Positions 36,870-49,964 are shown, numbered from the stretch's first letter. The stretch is 64,000 nt of DNA from Cladobotryum mycophilum (GCA_036429605.1 CM071590.1:4650001-4714000); one strand, 5' to 3'. Numbers and translations are program-made. The notes: generated by a model not told the origin, from the letters alone.

Positions 36870-39803
36870 CTACGCTCTAAGAGCCTGCGCCCATTCATGA
36901 AGCTTGTCAATCACAACTGGGGCAAATGCCGTCAATGTATCCTCAATGACCCTTTCAAAGTACAGAATCGCTTCCTCTTCGGTCAACTCGAGATGAAACC
37001 GCTCTCGAACTTTCAGCACTGCCTTGTCCGGCTCCAACTTGATATCAGGAATGTTGGCATGAATCATGAGACTAAATAGGTTGAGAATAAGATTCGATGA
37101 TTTGCGCAACGCGGTGTAAGCAAGGAAACAATACTGTTTAAACTGTTTGTAATGTTCTGATTGTACACCGCCCATACAGTCAACCATTTCTTTGGACAGC
37201 TTCATTACTGGAGCAAAGGGTTTAGGGTCACGGCCGAGGATGAAACCGAAATCAGCGTGGAAAAAGTGACCATCCGGTGCAAGGAGGAGATTATCAAGAT
37301 GTCGATCACCAACGCCTAGAATATATGTGATGACGCAGTACCCAGCACAAGATCTGACATATGTGTCTAGTGTCTCCTGACGAACCCCAAGTGCTTGTCT
37401 ATCATCTGGATTGTGGTGCTTCAGATAAGCCAAGGCAGGATTGTTCTTAAATTTGCCAACAATGCTTGACAAGCTTTGTGACTGAACAAATTGCGAGGCG
37501 CCAGCTGTCGTGCTGGTTGCTAGGATCTTGTATGGTGATAACTTCAAATCCAGGTTCTCCTTTTGTAATAACTGGTCCATAAGGGTAATGATCTGAATCA
37601 CCAGTTGATCCTGTCTCAAATCATCGCCGAGTTTGAAGATTATAGGGTACTGGCTGCCAGTTGTAGTTCTAAAAGTGCATTTTATCGGATTGAGCGACGA
37701 CTTGAACACCATCACTTGATCTGGCACAACTCCAGTAATCTGGATTGATGGATCAAGGGGCATCGCTAGCGGTGGGTCGATAATCATAACCTCGTTCTTT
37801 GGATCGGCAAGAAAAGCTTTGACTCGATCTATTTTCTTCGCAATAGATTCATTTGACATTTTAACCTCAGTCGCAATTTTCGATAGAATTGCTAGAAGCT
37901 CGGCTTGCCGAAGAAGTGTCTTGCGATCCTCATTGCCTCTAGGTTGTTTTATGAGCTCCGTCATAAACCCATAAGCAACCTTGCGATAGATTTCTCGATT
38001 ATTGGCTCCTTGCTCAGGGCTATGGTCGTCACATTCTACCATGAGGTACCAATGGAAGTAGTTGCCCAACATAAAGTTAGCAGCCGCTCGCTGAATGAGA
38101 AAATGAGCAAGAGGCGATTCCCATGCATCGTCTTGGTCGGAATCAGCTGACATATGCTCGTATTTCAAAGCCTGCACAAGTTGAAGTAGATATAGGAGTA
38201 ATTCTTGGTCATCTGCCTTTCGTAGTCGGTTAACAGCGTAGGATCGAACGGCCGGGTTGTCGAATGATGGACCTAACATTTCTAGAGCATCATCCACGTC
38301 GATTTCTGTCCAACGACCGAGAACCTGGATGGCCTGCTTTGATTCGCTCTGATCGCTCCAGTTGACAGATTTAACAAACTTTGTCAACGCTCTCTTGTCA
38401 CGAGTGAGATGGTATCTGAATTTCCAGACAAGGTCTGTCTCTTCAGGAGTCAAGACGTGTGTTGGTGAGTAGGATAGGATGACATTGAGCTCATCTCGAA
38501 CCTTGGCATTAGGTTTCAAATCTTTGTCTAAAATACCGTGGCGATGCGAGCTGCGGAAAAGTCGGCGGTGCTTGGCCTCGGCGGGATTATCCTTTTGCCC
38601 TACTTCAGGGTCATATACCATAACAAGACGGGCACCGAAATCTGCTGAACTCTCCCCTAGGGCATTGATACCGGGGCCAAACTGGACTTGTGGCTGACGC
38701 TGAGGAATAGTCTGGGATGCAGAGAGAGGTTGTAGGGCAGATATTGGAGGGGGTTCGTATTCATGGTCGGCAAAGACAAGTGGGAAATCGAATCGTGGTA
38801 GCTCAATGTTGAGAATGAAAATAGAAGAGCCCGGCTTGGTATCGCTGCCTGTATTCTGGCCGTCTGGCTCATCATTTATGTTGTCCCCGTTAACGGCACG
38901 TTCCCGTTGCAGCATTTTCATGGATAGTTTGGCAGCCTCTAGGCCTCTTTTTTCGAAACTGCGGAATACCATCTGGTCAAGCCAGTCGATGCGAGGGATC
39001 TCGCCCATCTCATGCCTTTTAAATAGGTTCTCCATCCTATCTAGCTCTTCAGCATCCTTGTCCAGCTGCGTAGCCTCGCCTATTCTAGAGCCTCCTTTCT
39101 TCCTTGCGTCAACAAGAGCCGGCGTCTTTGAGCTGCCGGTACCATCGGCGTATTTATATCGATGAATGAAGCACTTTTGTCTGCCTTTTTGGATCTGGTT
39201 GTCGGTGCCGAATAAAGAGAGCGTCGTCCCTCCAAAGGGAATCGCATGGCCAAGCGCATCCTTTCCCCCATTCGGAGAAAGGTCCCAGATAGTTATGGCG
39301 AGACATGAGTTGGCGGGAAGCGATTTGTAGGTCACGGGCAACTGTAACCATTCATTCCATCTTCAATGAATCATCAGCTCAAGGTACCGCCAAGGGAATC
39401 TTAACGGTATCCATACTTTCGTTCTGATCGAAAATGCTTGTATGAGGTCTGGACCGGAACAGCGAGAGGTTTAGAGCCGGCCCAGATTTGTACGGTGACG
39501 ACAAGGTCGGAGTGAGCACTACGTAAATTGATTGTGAGCTCGCCGCACTGATGCACATACAAATACCCGACAACCCACTTTATGTTTGAGCCAACATGAC
39601 GTAAACCTGGGCTATCGAGGAGCGTAGAATACTTGACCGGTGGCTCATCGCCCTCTAAGTTCATACTATAGCTATCGGTCAGCGGAAACGGCTTCGTCGA
39701 CAAGAGAACAGGAAGTCGGTGAATACATTCGAATGCTGACAGGATAATCGACATCTTTGGAGCCCGCAAAAGAAAACGGGTCCATTCTCCCGTATTCAGC
39801 CAT
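36870..39803 (-). CDS. VPS34: Class III phosphatidylinositol 3-kinase Vps34
   Basis: There are four exons: 39727-39803, 39579-39665, 39417-39518 and 36870-39360, giving 918 residues. The kinase makes PtdIns3P on endosomes and autophagosomes in complexes with Vps15 and Atg6/Vps30. Order of domains: an N-terminal C2 domain (IWAGSKPLAVPVQTSYK, AITIWDLSPNGG), the helical PIK domain (about residues 290-540), and the lipid kinase domain with the catalytic loop GVGDRHLDNLLL near residue 772 and DFGFILGRDP near 794. The C-terminal helix needed for activity is present. Exon 1 reads MDPFSFAGSKDVDYPVSIR; an in-frame ATG six codons earlier (39803) is in equally good context and is used here, but 39785 is possible. 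Intron 2 is 60 nt and contains no stop, so its retention would insert 20 residues in the C2 domain. Confidence 0.93.
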
Positions 39804-40513
39804 GATGGTTCAGGTCATTCTGTCATGAACTAAAAGCGACTTTACCAGATAAAATCACGGAATCTTTTGCGCCTATGTAAGGTTCAAGATTGCTGTCCGC
39901 GTCATAGGACCCGAAGAAGCTTCAGGTGGTGCAGGCCCCCCACTCTTCCAAGTGTGCCGCAGTTACTAGGTGTTGGAGCTAATGAACTCTAGAGGCTTTC
40001 GTCCACTCCCTACCTATGCCGAGAGATTAGATAGTTCTATCTATCCAAATATTTTAATGATCATCTCGATGTAGAAGTAATTGTGCATATATTTTCCACC
40101 CTTTTCTCCATTTAATTCTTTGTTTCTTATGTACGGAGTAATCTTGAAGCTAATCCAAAAAGCTTGAACGATGACGTTATCACTACTAGCAGCCGTCCAA
40201 TCAAGTGGAAGGGGTTGAATGTACCTGTGTATGGCAAAAGTACTGGAGGATACAATTATAAGAATTGAAAGTACAATAAGGAGTAACGGGGATAATCATG
40301 GGCCATGAGAGGAACCGATAGGAATAAGATCAATCTTAACTAATAAACAAACAAAAAGAATCCGATTTTAGCTTTATAATTACCAAGAACCAACTTCTAA
40401 ATCAAGTAAACGAAAGGGAGGGATGCATGTGTATTTTGCAAGAGCACATAAAAACTAAGCCTTCCAACACCGAAGCCATAAAACCCATTAAAATGCCATA
40501 GTGACCATTTCCA
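39804..40513. other. Intergenic region, Vps34 promoter
   Basis: These 710 bases hold the Vps34 promoter and leader and the 3' end of the DUF4336 gene, which is read in the same direction. The 40,080-40,450 part is AT-rich. No gene is seen. Confidence 0.4.
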
Positions 40514-41414
40514 TTAATGCTTGCCCTCCAAATGCCAGGTGAATACCTTGCAGAACACCTCTTTTCCATTTCCTTCAATGGTCTCCCCGTGACAAGGGAT
40601 TATAGTGGTAAAATTCCAGCTATTGATAACCTTGATGCTGTCATCGTAGCTTGCATGATCCTTAGCACCTAGATACCAATTAAAGCGCTTGATCCACGAG
40701 GCGTCCCCAGCAGTGCTCTGAACCCCAGTAAACACTTTATCAAACAATCCACCGTGTGGCATCTCAGACTCGGGCACCTTGCTGTATTGTTCAATTGCAG
40801 GAAGATTGAACATGAGATCGGCCTGAATGAGAACTTTGTCCGGACGATAATTGAAGACAATTTCCTTATTGGCATGACCATCCATGTACTCGTAGTCAAA
40901 GTCTGTGTCAAATTCCTCGCTGATTTTGATGCTTCGCTTATCGGCCTTGGTGAAGACAACAGCGAATGGCTCCTTGCCGATCTTGGGATCCTCTGCTTTC
41001 TGGCGCTTCTCTGGTAGACCTTCGGGGCCGATGATTCTGGCATTGGGATATTGCGCTGCCCATTCCGAGATGAAGATGTGATGTTCATAGTCCAAGGCAA
41101 CGATGTATCCCAGGTTGCTGCCCATCTCCGCCACCTTGGCCTTGACCGGCTCTGTGAGAGCCACTGGCGAGAATACGGCAATAGTGCCAGAGGTGAGTTT
41201 GACTGCGCCAGTCAAATTAGCACACAATGTCTACCAAACAAGCGAGCACTGCAAATGAAATAGAAGCCACATGATACTTACCAAGCGTACCACGTCCGCC
41301 AACCTTGAGCTTGCCGAATCGTGCAAAAGGCACTGAGAGGGTCACAACATTTGGTGTGATGTTCCGGATGACCATGACATCCGCCGGATTAGAAGGGATG
41401 AGCTCTGCGGACAT
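40514..41414 (-). CDS. DUF4336 family protein (metallo-beta-lactamase-like fold)
   Basis: Exons are 41282-41414 and 40514-41202, giving 273 residues. The start at MSAELIPSNPADVMVIRNIT and the blocks VGGRGTLVKLTSGTIAVFSP, IVALDYEHHIFISEWAAQYP and NARIIGPEGLPEKRQ match DUF4336 proteins, which are related to metallo-hydrolases. EHHIFISEW and IIPCHGETIEGNGKEVF hold candidate metal-binding His, Asp and Glu residues (e.g. TIIPCHGETI near residue 250). Substrate is unknown. An open frame continues upstream of the chosen ATG in the leader, but the leader contains an (AGA)n/(TTC)n microsatellite near 41,445-41,460 and no family sequence. No targeting signal is evident. Confidence 0.88.
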
Positions 41415-42384
41415 TGTTGCGGTATCAATTGCTCCAGTATAAGAAGAAGAAGAAGAAGAAGTGTGGAGACGACGTCCTGGGGGATTGAGACTATGGTGAT
41501 TGTGTTTGTGATGCTGATGCTGACAAGAGGAAGTTTTCACAATTACACAGCATCCAACGTGGCTTAAGTATCTTTTTGGCTTGAATTGCAAATTGTCACG
41601 ATTGATGACGTACCAGCTTGCTGGCCTCGGCGATGTCGACCTTGTTAGAGCTAGCAACGACGGTAGATGTTTAATTTGGATACCCGGCATTGTATAGGCT
41701 AACCGGGTATACATAATTTAAGGTATAGTATTTGAGTTTTTTTCGCCTTGCAAATATTCGTCGAGTAGGTACTAATAATAACAAATCATTAGCTGCACGC
41801 AGGGTTCGGGCTTCTTCATCTTGGGTGCGTGCGCCGGCATGTTGGGTTTTGAAAGGCCCACGTCGACGGACACAGAAAAGGACGAAGCTCTCCATCCAAT
41901 AAAAGGGAAGTGGCAACGACATTAACAGCACACAAGTCAAGCTTATCAGGTTATCTGGCCCGGCGTCCCCGAATTAGAGGACATTCAAATGCACGTCACA
42001 ACGCGTCTACATGCGCCAAACTTGAATTGGTTGCTTACAGATGATAAAAGGTTAGGTAAGTATAGAGTACCGAGGCTCGGTTTCGAAACTGGGGCCACTC
42101 AGGGTTGCAACCGAGATATTCTGGGGAAGATGATAGGCGGCTTCTTGTATTTCAGTTTTAATGAGCTCCTTTAAGATCCATACGTTCTTAATGACGGGAT
42201 TAGTGAACAATGTCATGTCTGTTCACCCCAAAGCAGAAGTATAGACCTGATATGCCTCAGACATGGAGGAATAGGTTACCCCGAATTAGGGTCAGGGGGT
42301 GGTGACATTGAATGATTTGGAATTAGAAACGATGAATAAAACCCGGGTCAAACATAACTAACTCAACAAATATTATCTCCGTTT
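41415..42384. other. Intergenic region
   Basis: This is the leader and promoter of the DUF4336 gene, then the 3' end of the next minus-strand gene. A GAAGAAGAAGAAGAAGAAG microsatellite sits in the leader at about 41,440-41,460. No gene is recognised. Confidence 0.35.
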
Positions 42385-44339
42385 CTAATGACCACTAAAA
42401 ACCCAAAGCAAAAAGTTTGTCAAGTGCCCCAAGCCCACCACCTTAGCCCAGTATTGCTTAGCTATTTGCCACCAGACCTTGAGAACACTGCTCATGTTTA
42501 GAGCTACCACAAACCACTCGATGAGATACTCGATCCAGATTTCGGAAAATTGAGCCAGAAATATCACCAGAGCCTCGGAATCAGCGTCTACGCCACAGGT
42601 TTGACTACCCCCGTGGCGGACTCCTTCCCCCATGAGGGGTGTAGGCTTGCATGGCTCAGCATATATCTCCTCGTCAGACCATTCGCCTGGAACCAGATAC
42701 TCCTTTCCTTCTGCAATAATGCGTACTTACGCATGATAAGCATGACGACAAATTGCTTCACAAGATAGGCCACATCGCACGGCGACGGGGCTTTGACAGG
42801 CCGTGTTGTTGAAAGTTTCATGGTATCCAACAGGCCAACACGACGACTAAATAGTCTCAAACTCCAGCGTTGTAAAACATCAGCCGATCCATTGAGGAGC
42901 GGGTTAATGAATTTGAGAGTCTTGAAACTGATATAAGCCAGCGTGTGTCTCCAGGCTTGGACATGTCCCACGAAGTATGATAACAATGGGTCAAACGCCC
43001 AGACAAGGTCGTCATCAGGTCGATTTTGTGCAGGCGGTTGCCCATCTGTGACCAATCCTTCAATGAAATCTTGCCTGTCCTTTAGATCTTTCCTTGTGGC
43101 ATTTAGTTGTTTTTGAAGATTGCCTTTCTCCTTTTGAAGCCTCTGTACTGCTTCTCGCAGGTCGGCGTTGGAAGCCTCAAGCCCTGCAACCCAGGCAACG
43201 TCTTCTGTCCATTCTTTTATGCCTTCGTAGTCAGTGCAATCTTTGTAGTCATGATTATCATTCTCTTCGCTGGTCGAAAAGCTATACCCCGTCGCAGTAT
43301 ACCCCGTTGCGGTATCGCTTTCCTGTGGAGATGGCGGTACCTCTTCTCTTGTTGTTGGGATTACTTCAGGCATATTGAATACAACTCCCTCATCTTCCAG
43401 GTTCTGCCTACGACCATTAGGCAGCTCTTCACTAGCATCGTCCGTTGATAAGCTAGCTTTGGCTTCCATCTCGGCGTTGTTTTTGTTATCTTTTCCACGC
43501 AATCTTTCCTCCACCATAGCTATGAGCTCCTCTGCCGCCAGAGAGTCGTCTTCATGACCTGAGACTGGATCATTATCTTCCGCGTCATCCTCCCATTGTG
43601 TGCCACGATCGACTTGATTACCATAGAAAGACATCTTTTCCACCAAAACTTTGTCTCTCCAGTTCAACCCTTTATCGGATGATCTTCTTCGTGCATTAGA
43701 TTGAACTTGTCCGACAGCATTCCATTTCATCATCGTAAATTTGTTGCCGTGCATCCCGCCTCGATGATTAGTTCGATCTTCCTCTCTCAATTGCATTTCT
43801 CGAGCAAATTTTTCATAGCCTTGCCGCATCTCATCAAGAACAGATGAAGCCAACGAAACTGTTGCAGCTTCCATATTCCTATCCATGCTGCTCATCTTCA
43901 AGTCCCGACTATCTTGGTCGTCCTGCGGAGTCCAGTACCAAGCTCTCAACTTCCGATTTTGTCTTAGAATATCACGGATAGCGTAGAGCGCCATTGACAA
44001 TGCATCTCTGATCGAGCAACAGGTCATATCCATGCACAGAGTGTTATTATCATCCGGTCCCCTTTTGTTGATCAGCAAAACATAACACCTGTACGCTTGT
44101 ACAACTTCATCGAATTTGCCGGACACTGGCGTTGGCGGTTCTTCCGCATATTTCTCATCATCCGGTGCAAGATGACGAATCGATGATGTCCATGCTTCCA
44201 GATGATTCAAAAATATGCGAATTCCATCACCAGTATATTTAGATTCGGCCGCATATCGTCGCCCATGACTAATTCCAGTCACATCGTACGTGGAAACGCT
44301 TGGCGTCTGGGAAATTCCAATGTCGTCAAAGCCAGACAT
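42385..44339 (-). CDS. Unknown fungal protein with coiled coil; C terminus probably shifted at a C5 run
   Basis: A single open frame of 583 codons starts at MSGFDDIGISQTPSVSTYDV and stops at 42588. I do not recognise the family. The N-terminal 200 residues look globular (TGDGIRIFLNHLEAWTSSI, CSIRDALSMALYAIRDIL). The middle is acidic and disordered, followed by a coiled coil (GLEASNADLREAVQRLQKEK, QLNATRKDLKDRQDF), then hydrophobic and aromatic helices. At the C5 run 42608-42612 one additional base would replace the short tail VVKPVA with about 70 residues containing a strongly hydrophobic stretch (ALVIFLAQF...IEWFVVALNM) and end at 42385, making 651 residues. This has the same sign and base class as four other breaks in the window, but has no homology support. 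A membrane-anchored coiled-coil protein is a guess. Confidence 0.6.
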
Positions 44340-44919
44340 GCTGTAGGATCAAGTTGCCAGCTCGAAATGCCAGTTTTGATAGGACATTAGCTCGCTAGAC
44401 GACGTAAGGGATAACAACAGGTCGGTTAAGGGGCAGTTGATAAGGCGGACTCAGAGAGATGAGGATTTTGCAGTGAAGTGGCTTTAGCAATAGTAATGAG
44501 GGGGGAAAGAGCAGGACAAGTTCTTCGTTTTTGAGAAAGGTACGAGGGTGTGAATGAAGCACAACTTTCTAGGTGTGAAAGGAGTTTTAGAAAACAAATA
44601 GTTGCCATTGCCCGTCCAAACCGTATCAGCTACAGACAAAGAAGGCTTTGTTCAACGCTTGGTTGCTCTAGAGTGAGACTACTATTTTCGGCACCACAAA
44701 CACAAAGCATCCGATTAATGAAGCCTGTAAGACGGTATGCGCCGCAGGTAGCCAAATCATTATACAGGATGGAGTTCTTCTAAATTGAACAAGGTTTCAA
44801 GTTAAAAGAAAGAAAGCATCATGCACTAACCCCCAAGATAGTGTGCATTGACAAACAAGCAAATATGCGATGACTTGTGGTTTGGTTTCTGAATATATCC
44901 TCGTAACCATAACAACTTC
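44340..44919. other. Intergenic region
   Basis: This is the promoter and leader of the preceding minus-strand gene and the 3' end of Nse4. Frames of up to 77 codons only; nothing recognisable. Confidence 0.35.
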
Positions 44920-46352
44920 CTAGCTATACCAGCCTCGTGCGCCTGGGCCAGAAATGCTTGATTCTTCCCTATGCTCGATCATTGGCTCCACCAGATTGAA
45001 GGTATCTATAATATCGCGCCAAGTGACCATATCCATAGATAATATAGCTTGATGTTTGGATGCACCTTGACGAACAGCCCCTTCTTCTTCCTCATCTCGA
45101 TCTACCGGTGCTAATACACTGTCAGCATCAAGGCTAAGTAGTAGACAGAGAAAACACTGTTTAGGTTAAGAGCACTTACCCAAAGCCGGAAGATCAAATT
45201 CGTCAAAGTCAATTTCGACTTTCCCATCCCGGATGAGAAAACTGACGTAGAAGAGGTTCTCCACAGTTTGTCCAAATGACTTTGGATTAACTACGAATCT
45301 CATTAGATCGATTCCCCCCGTGCTTCGAAGGCCGTGTTGGTGCATGATCCTTGTCTTCTCCTCATCATCCATGTCATCCTCTATCAAATCCGCAACCGTC
45401 TCTTGCGTGTCTGCCTGGAGCTTATAAAGCTGTTGGAGAATTTGTCTACAGATAGCAGTCAGGTCGTTTTCTTTCCTGGCAAGGTCGTCGATATTGAGCA
45501 CTTCGGGTCTTGTCTCGGTCAAGTTGTTTGGTCGGAACGGTGCACTCCGCTTTGTTATCCGGCGCGCCTTCTTTTCTACGGATAATGGACCTAAAAGATA
45601 GCTGGGCAGTGCCGGTCGCCTGATATGAGGTAGACAGGCAAATCGGCCCATATGTGACCAGTTCATCATATCGCCTTCGTCGCCCACATCGTCGTTCTCG
45701 TCGTCATCGCCCCTACCACGAGATACTCTCCGTCTTTGTCGCTGTGTACTAGACAGCTCTGGAGCATCATCGTCTGCAATCCCCCTCCATTCCGCATGTA
45801 TGCGATACACTTGGAAACAAACTCATCGACATCGATTCCTTGCGACAGACTGCCTTGCGTCAAGCGTAGTGTTTTGCGGTATGACAAATCAGTCGTGCTA
45901 ACCAGAAGTCGCGAGTCAATAGTAGCTTCGGTTGTTTGTCGCACCTGCTTGGAAAGCTCATTGGCACGTAGAATGGTTTGGTGCAGTCCATCGGAGTCTC
46001 CTTGCAGATACTCCTCGCTATTCTCGGTTATGTCACGGAGAAGGTCTCGAAACCCTTGCTGCACTTTGCGGCGCTCTTCGAGCGGTTGGTCTGGGTCATA
46101 AACATCGTCGAGGTCATCATCATCGTCATTATCAGACACATCTTCTGGCTCCTGGGTCCTTCGTCGCATGCTGGAGGACCCACCGGTCGTGGCTGTATTT
46201 GTGCGCTTTCTCTTCGTTCCCGAGAGGCTGCGAGAATCTTCCCTCTGTCGCATAGCTAAACTCTGCTGCGTTGCTGTAGCATGTGGCGGTGATTTGGATG
46301 GACTTTGAGCGTTAGAGTGCTCGTTGGATGAGCTTTGTATGCGGGTGGGCAT
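44920..46352 (-). CDS. NSE4: Nse4, kleisin subunit of the Smc5/6 complex, frame broken at a C5 run
   Basis: Exons are 45180-46352 and 44920-45110; with one base restored the protein is 454 residues. Nse4 bridges the heads of Smc5 and Smc6 in DNA repair. The N-terminal part is disordered and acidic, then QQGFRDLLRDITENSEEYLQ and the helix-turn-helix region (ANELSKQVRQTTEATIDSRL, GIDVDEFVSKCIAYMRNGGG). There the frame is lost at 45781-45785; the other frame continues directly with IADDDAPELSSTQRQRRRVS. The C-terminal kleisin domain follows (NWSHMGRFACLPHI, SYLLGPLSVEKKARR, FVVNPKSFGQTVENLFYVSF). A final exon, reached over a 69-nt intron, encodes ASKHQAILSMDMVTWRDIID and the end IEHREESSISGPGARGWYS. 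Codon counting closes only with the added base, which supports a sequence error. Confidence 0.9.
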
Positions 46353-49338
46353 AATGATGAGCGTGCATTGAAAGAAGAGGTAATTAACATGGGTTCAATT
46401 CCAATGCGTAGGTTCCGACAGCCTTGTTAGTGGAGACTACCCAACGTTGATCTGAGAGCATGGCAATCATTTGTGTCCCAGTTGGGCGCACAAGTACGAG
46501 TCAAAGCCGGATGCTTTGCTCAAGTGCTGCAGCTGAGATATACAAGTCGCGTTTGAGACGCGACAACAAGGATAAATTCTGAATGTACAGGTAGGTATTT
46601 CCCTCCATACTTCCCTTCTTTGCGTTACAACTACAGGTAGGTTAGTACTACCTAATAGGTAGTTCGTACCCTAAATGACCCCGCTAAACAGGTACCTCCC
46701 AGCACGTCTAAAGATCAATCTATGATAAGATAACTGGAATGCTATTATGTTGAATTCTCTTTTTCTGTTTGTGGTTGATTTATTGAATATTATATACCTC
46801 ACATCTCTATCTCGATAGTAATAGCATAGCTTATCATTTATTATCAATGTCGCTGTCTATGGTGTTGAGGGGTGGTCAGCCGAACACCTCTAGCTCAAGA
46901 ACACCACCAACACTAGGATGGATGCACTGGGGGGTCATATGTCTTGTGCACATGGTCCAAATGGATTTTGATGAACCACTGCACACCAATATGGAGAGCA
47001 CCGTTCCTACCCGTTTCAACTATCAGATCTGAAGAAATTAGACATCCTATAAATGGTTGAAGAATGGCCTATATCTCCATGCCCACAACCCTGCAAAGGA
47101 TGTACACCATAAAGGCTATAGCCAAAGTTCGTGAAATGATGGTAGTCGATAATGACGTGCTATATTCCGTTCGAGAATTGTGATATGGATATGATATCTT
47201 GGTAGTAACAATAGCTGCTAGCTTGGAGGAAGATCAAAAAGCATCATTGCGTAATCCATCACTCCTTAGGCACAAGGTACTAGGTACCTTGTAGGTATTT
47301 CCATATGCGCCAATACTTACATGGCTGGGTCGTTTTAGCCACGACACAAAAAGTTCATCCGTTAGTGAATACTTACCTAGGAAGTACTAGGTAGTTGAGC
47401 TCGGCTGGACATTTGCACCAGCCACAAGCGCTCCAGTCCCTGCACATGCTTGAACTGAGATGTCAGGTCTCAAAACATGGGCGAAGTGAATAACAACTTT
47501 ATGTTGGAAACGCTTGTTGGAGCCTCGGAGTTTGGAGATGCCTGGCAGTGAAGTGCTGGATGCCTACAGTGTTGGGCACTAATAAATCCGTCATTTTTCT
47601 CTCTCCCCGCTTCCTTTTTCATGTATCTGGTGTCCTTCGCTTGTTTGTCTGTCTTTGGAAGGAACCACAAAATGTCACGACAGCCTACCTAGTACCTACC
47701 TACCTAGTACCTACCTAGTACAACCTACAGTAGTACAAATACTCCAACAAGAAATCCGGACAGGTGTTTAGTTCGACGGCTGAAGAAGCACATTCTGAAA
47801 GCAATAGCTGAGCGGGAAAAAACAACACCTGCATCAACTGAGCACCCGATACGTCTCTAGTAAGGTGACAGCTCTTGTAGCGTACAGTGGGTGAAGGGAG
47901 GACACAGTACAGTGCACTCCACACAACCTTGGGAAGTGTTTTGCTTCTGTTGGAACGTTGCTGCCCCACCACCACTCCAGCCCATGCCGCAGGCTATTTA
48001 TGCGTGCGTGTACCTACCTGAAGCGGACAAAACTTTTTTTAGTACATGCACGGCGTGGGTGGCTCACAACCCCGCTGCATCTCCGTGGGGTGGTGACGGG
48101 CTAGTGACTTTAAGAAGCTTCCATGTGATATCACCTTATTGGCGCCTCTTTGGCCTTATCGCCCAACAGTATTGCTATCGATGCTCATGGAGGAGCTATG
48201 TTCCCTCCCTACTGGGGTGAGGTGGACTTCTTGGACGCTTGGAAACTTACCTTTCCATGATGCTTACATATTATATTACAGCTCCCTGAGTGTTCCTAAT
48301 CCCACGGCGGATATCCAGCATGGGCTATTTAGGTAGAAACTCCGAAATCGACCCACTATTAGCTCAGAGACGCATCACCTTGTGGGCCAGTGTATGCAGG
48401 TGGATGTGAGAGTCTGGATGGATCGGATGGCGTTGACGGGTTGGCCACCTCCCTGCCCGCGGACGGCACAAAAGCATTAGCATTTTCTAATGTCAGACAC
48501 TCCTTGTCGCCATTCTCGATTTTGAGCAAGGCGGTGCCATTGAATGCACACCCACTTGGTGTCGCAAGTTGCATGATAGGAAGCCACACTCTAAGCCTCT
48601 GAGTGGATAATAAGGGGTCTACGACTGGGTATATTACGTGCATCCCAATAAAGCTCAGTTATTTATTTTGGAGATAGCCTGCATTGTTTACCGCTTCAGC
48701 TCCAGCTTCTGAAAAACCTGACCCTGTTTGCTATCCATATCATTTTATGCATTGGTAGCAAATTGCTGTGAGCTTATCCTCAGACCACTGAAGCTTTCCT
48801 CCCTCCCTCACGAAGCTTTAGCCAACTACGCTTCGGCGACCATACCTGGCAGAAGAAGAAGACATCACGATTGTTCTCATACAGCCTGTACATACCAGTC
48901 TTGGCAAAGCAGGAGACTCTATTCTTTATTCGGTCGGCGGCGGATCCCTCCTCACAGGAGCTTGATACGATTTTGTTGCGTATTTACCCGCCGACCCCTT
49001 GCGTTTTCCACCAACCTACATACAGTGCGGTGGTTTGACCAGAGACCTGGCCTTGGATTGTTCCACTACGATCAACATCCCCTGCCTTGTCTTCAGGCCG
49101 CGGATTAGATCAACTGCCCCTCTTTCCCATCGCTTGGAAGAAGATATTCTTCGTCTTACCTCAATACCCCACGGACTATTTTAACGTTCTGCCACCAGCT
49201 CGTGTTCTTCTCCGCCAACTATAAAAGTCTACCATAATTTGGTTGACAGAGCTTGGGGTTACAAGCTTTAGCTCCTCACCCTAACTATCTGACCTCTCAA
49301 ACCAGAGTTGAAAACCGTCCATTGGCCGTTTCAACAGT
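46353..49338. other. 3-kb divergent intergenic region
   Basis: The Nse4 promoter lies at the left and the promoter of the S/N-repeat gene at the right. Clusters of TAGGTACC-type words occur at 46,590-46,700, 47,270-47,300 and especially 47,680-47,720, where ACCTACCTAGT units are tandemly repeated. Frames of up to 126 codons lie on both strands without family resemblance. The last 200 bases before 49,339 are pyrimidine-rich leader. No tRNA or other RNA gene is recognised. Confidence 0.45.
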
Positions 49339-49923
49339 ATGACGGGGCCTATTTCCACACCTCGCTATCGTGTTGAGGACTTTGAGACTGCGTCGATTCG
49401 CTCCGCAGCCCCATCATATGGTGAGTTTTTGACCATCATGTATGGCGCTATAGCAATGCACCTGTACTTTGTGCTCTACTATCTAAATCATCATATGACA
49501 CTGCACATTCGTCCATACACCTTGCGGCCGTTGGCTCTAACGAGATCTGCAGTATCCGAAGCACCATCTTACCACTCTACGGTAGCATATGTCGAAGCCG
49601 CCCCGGCATATGCTCCTGCCGCACCTCGGTCAGGTCACCGTCCCTCAACCTCGGCCGGTCATGCATCTCGAATATTTAGCCCTCCAACTCAAAGACAGAC
49701 CATCGGTTTGCCTCCTGTACCGTCGGCGCCGTCGCAGAGCATGCTGAACATCAATAACTTCCGGATTCCTACGTGGTCAACAGCAAACGCTCCGGCGGCC
49801 CGTCACTATCGTAAAGTAGCGGAGCGTAGGGTCAACCAATCAATCGGGCAGCCTCTCAGACGCTACGTGTCCGGGGCTCAGGACCAAACGATAGATAGAC
49901 AAAACGAAGCCAGTAGCAGCAGT

Positions 49924-49964
<41 letters not shown>

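Noticed and set aside
41217..41714. Upstream extension of the DUF4336 frame
   Set aside because: The sequence contains a microsatellite and no family residues; the conserved start MSAELIP follows.
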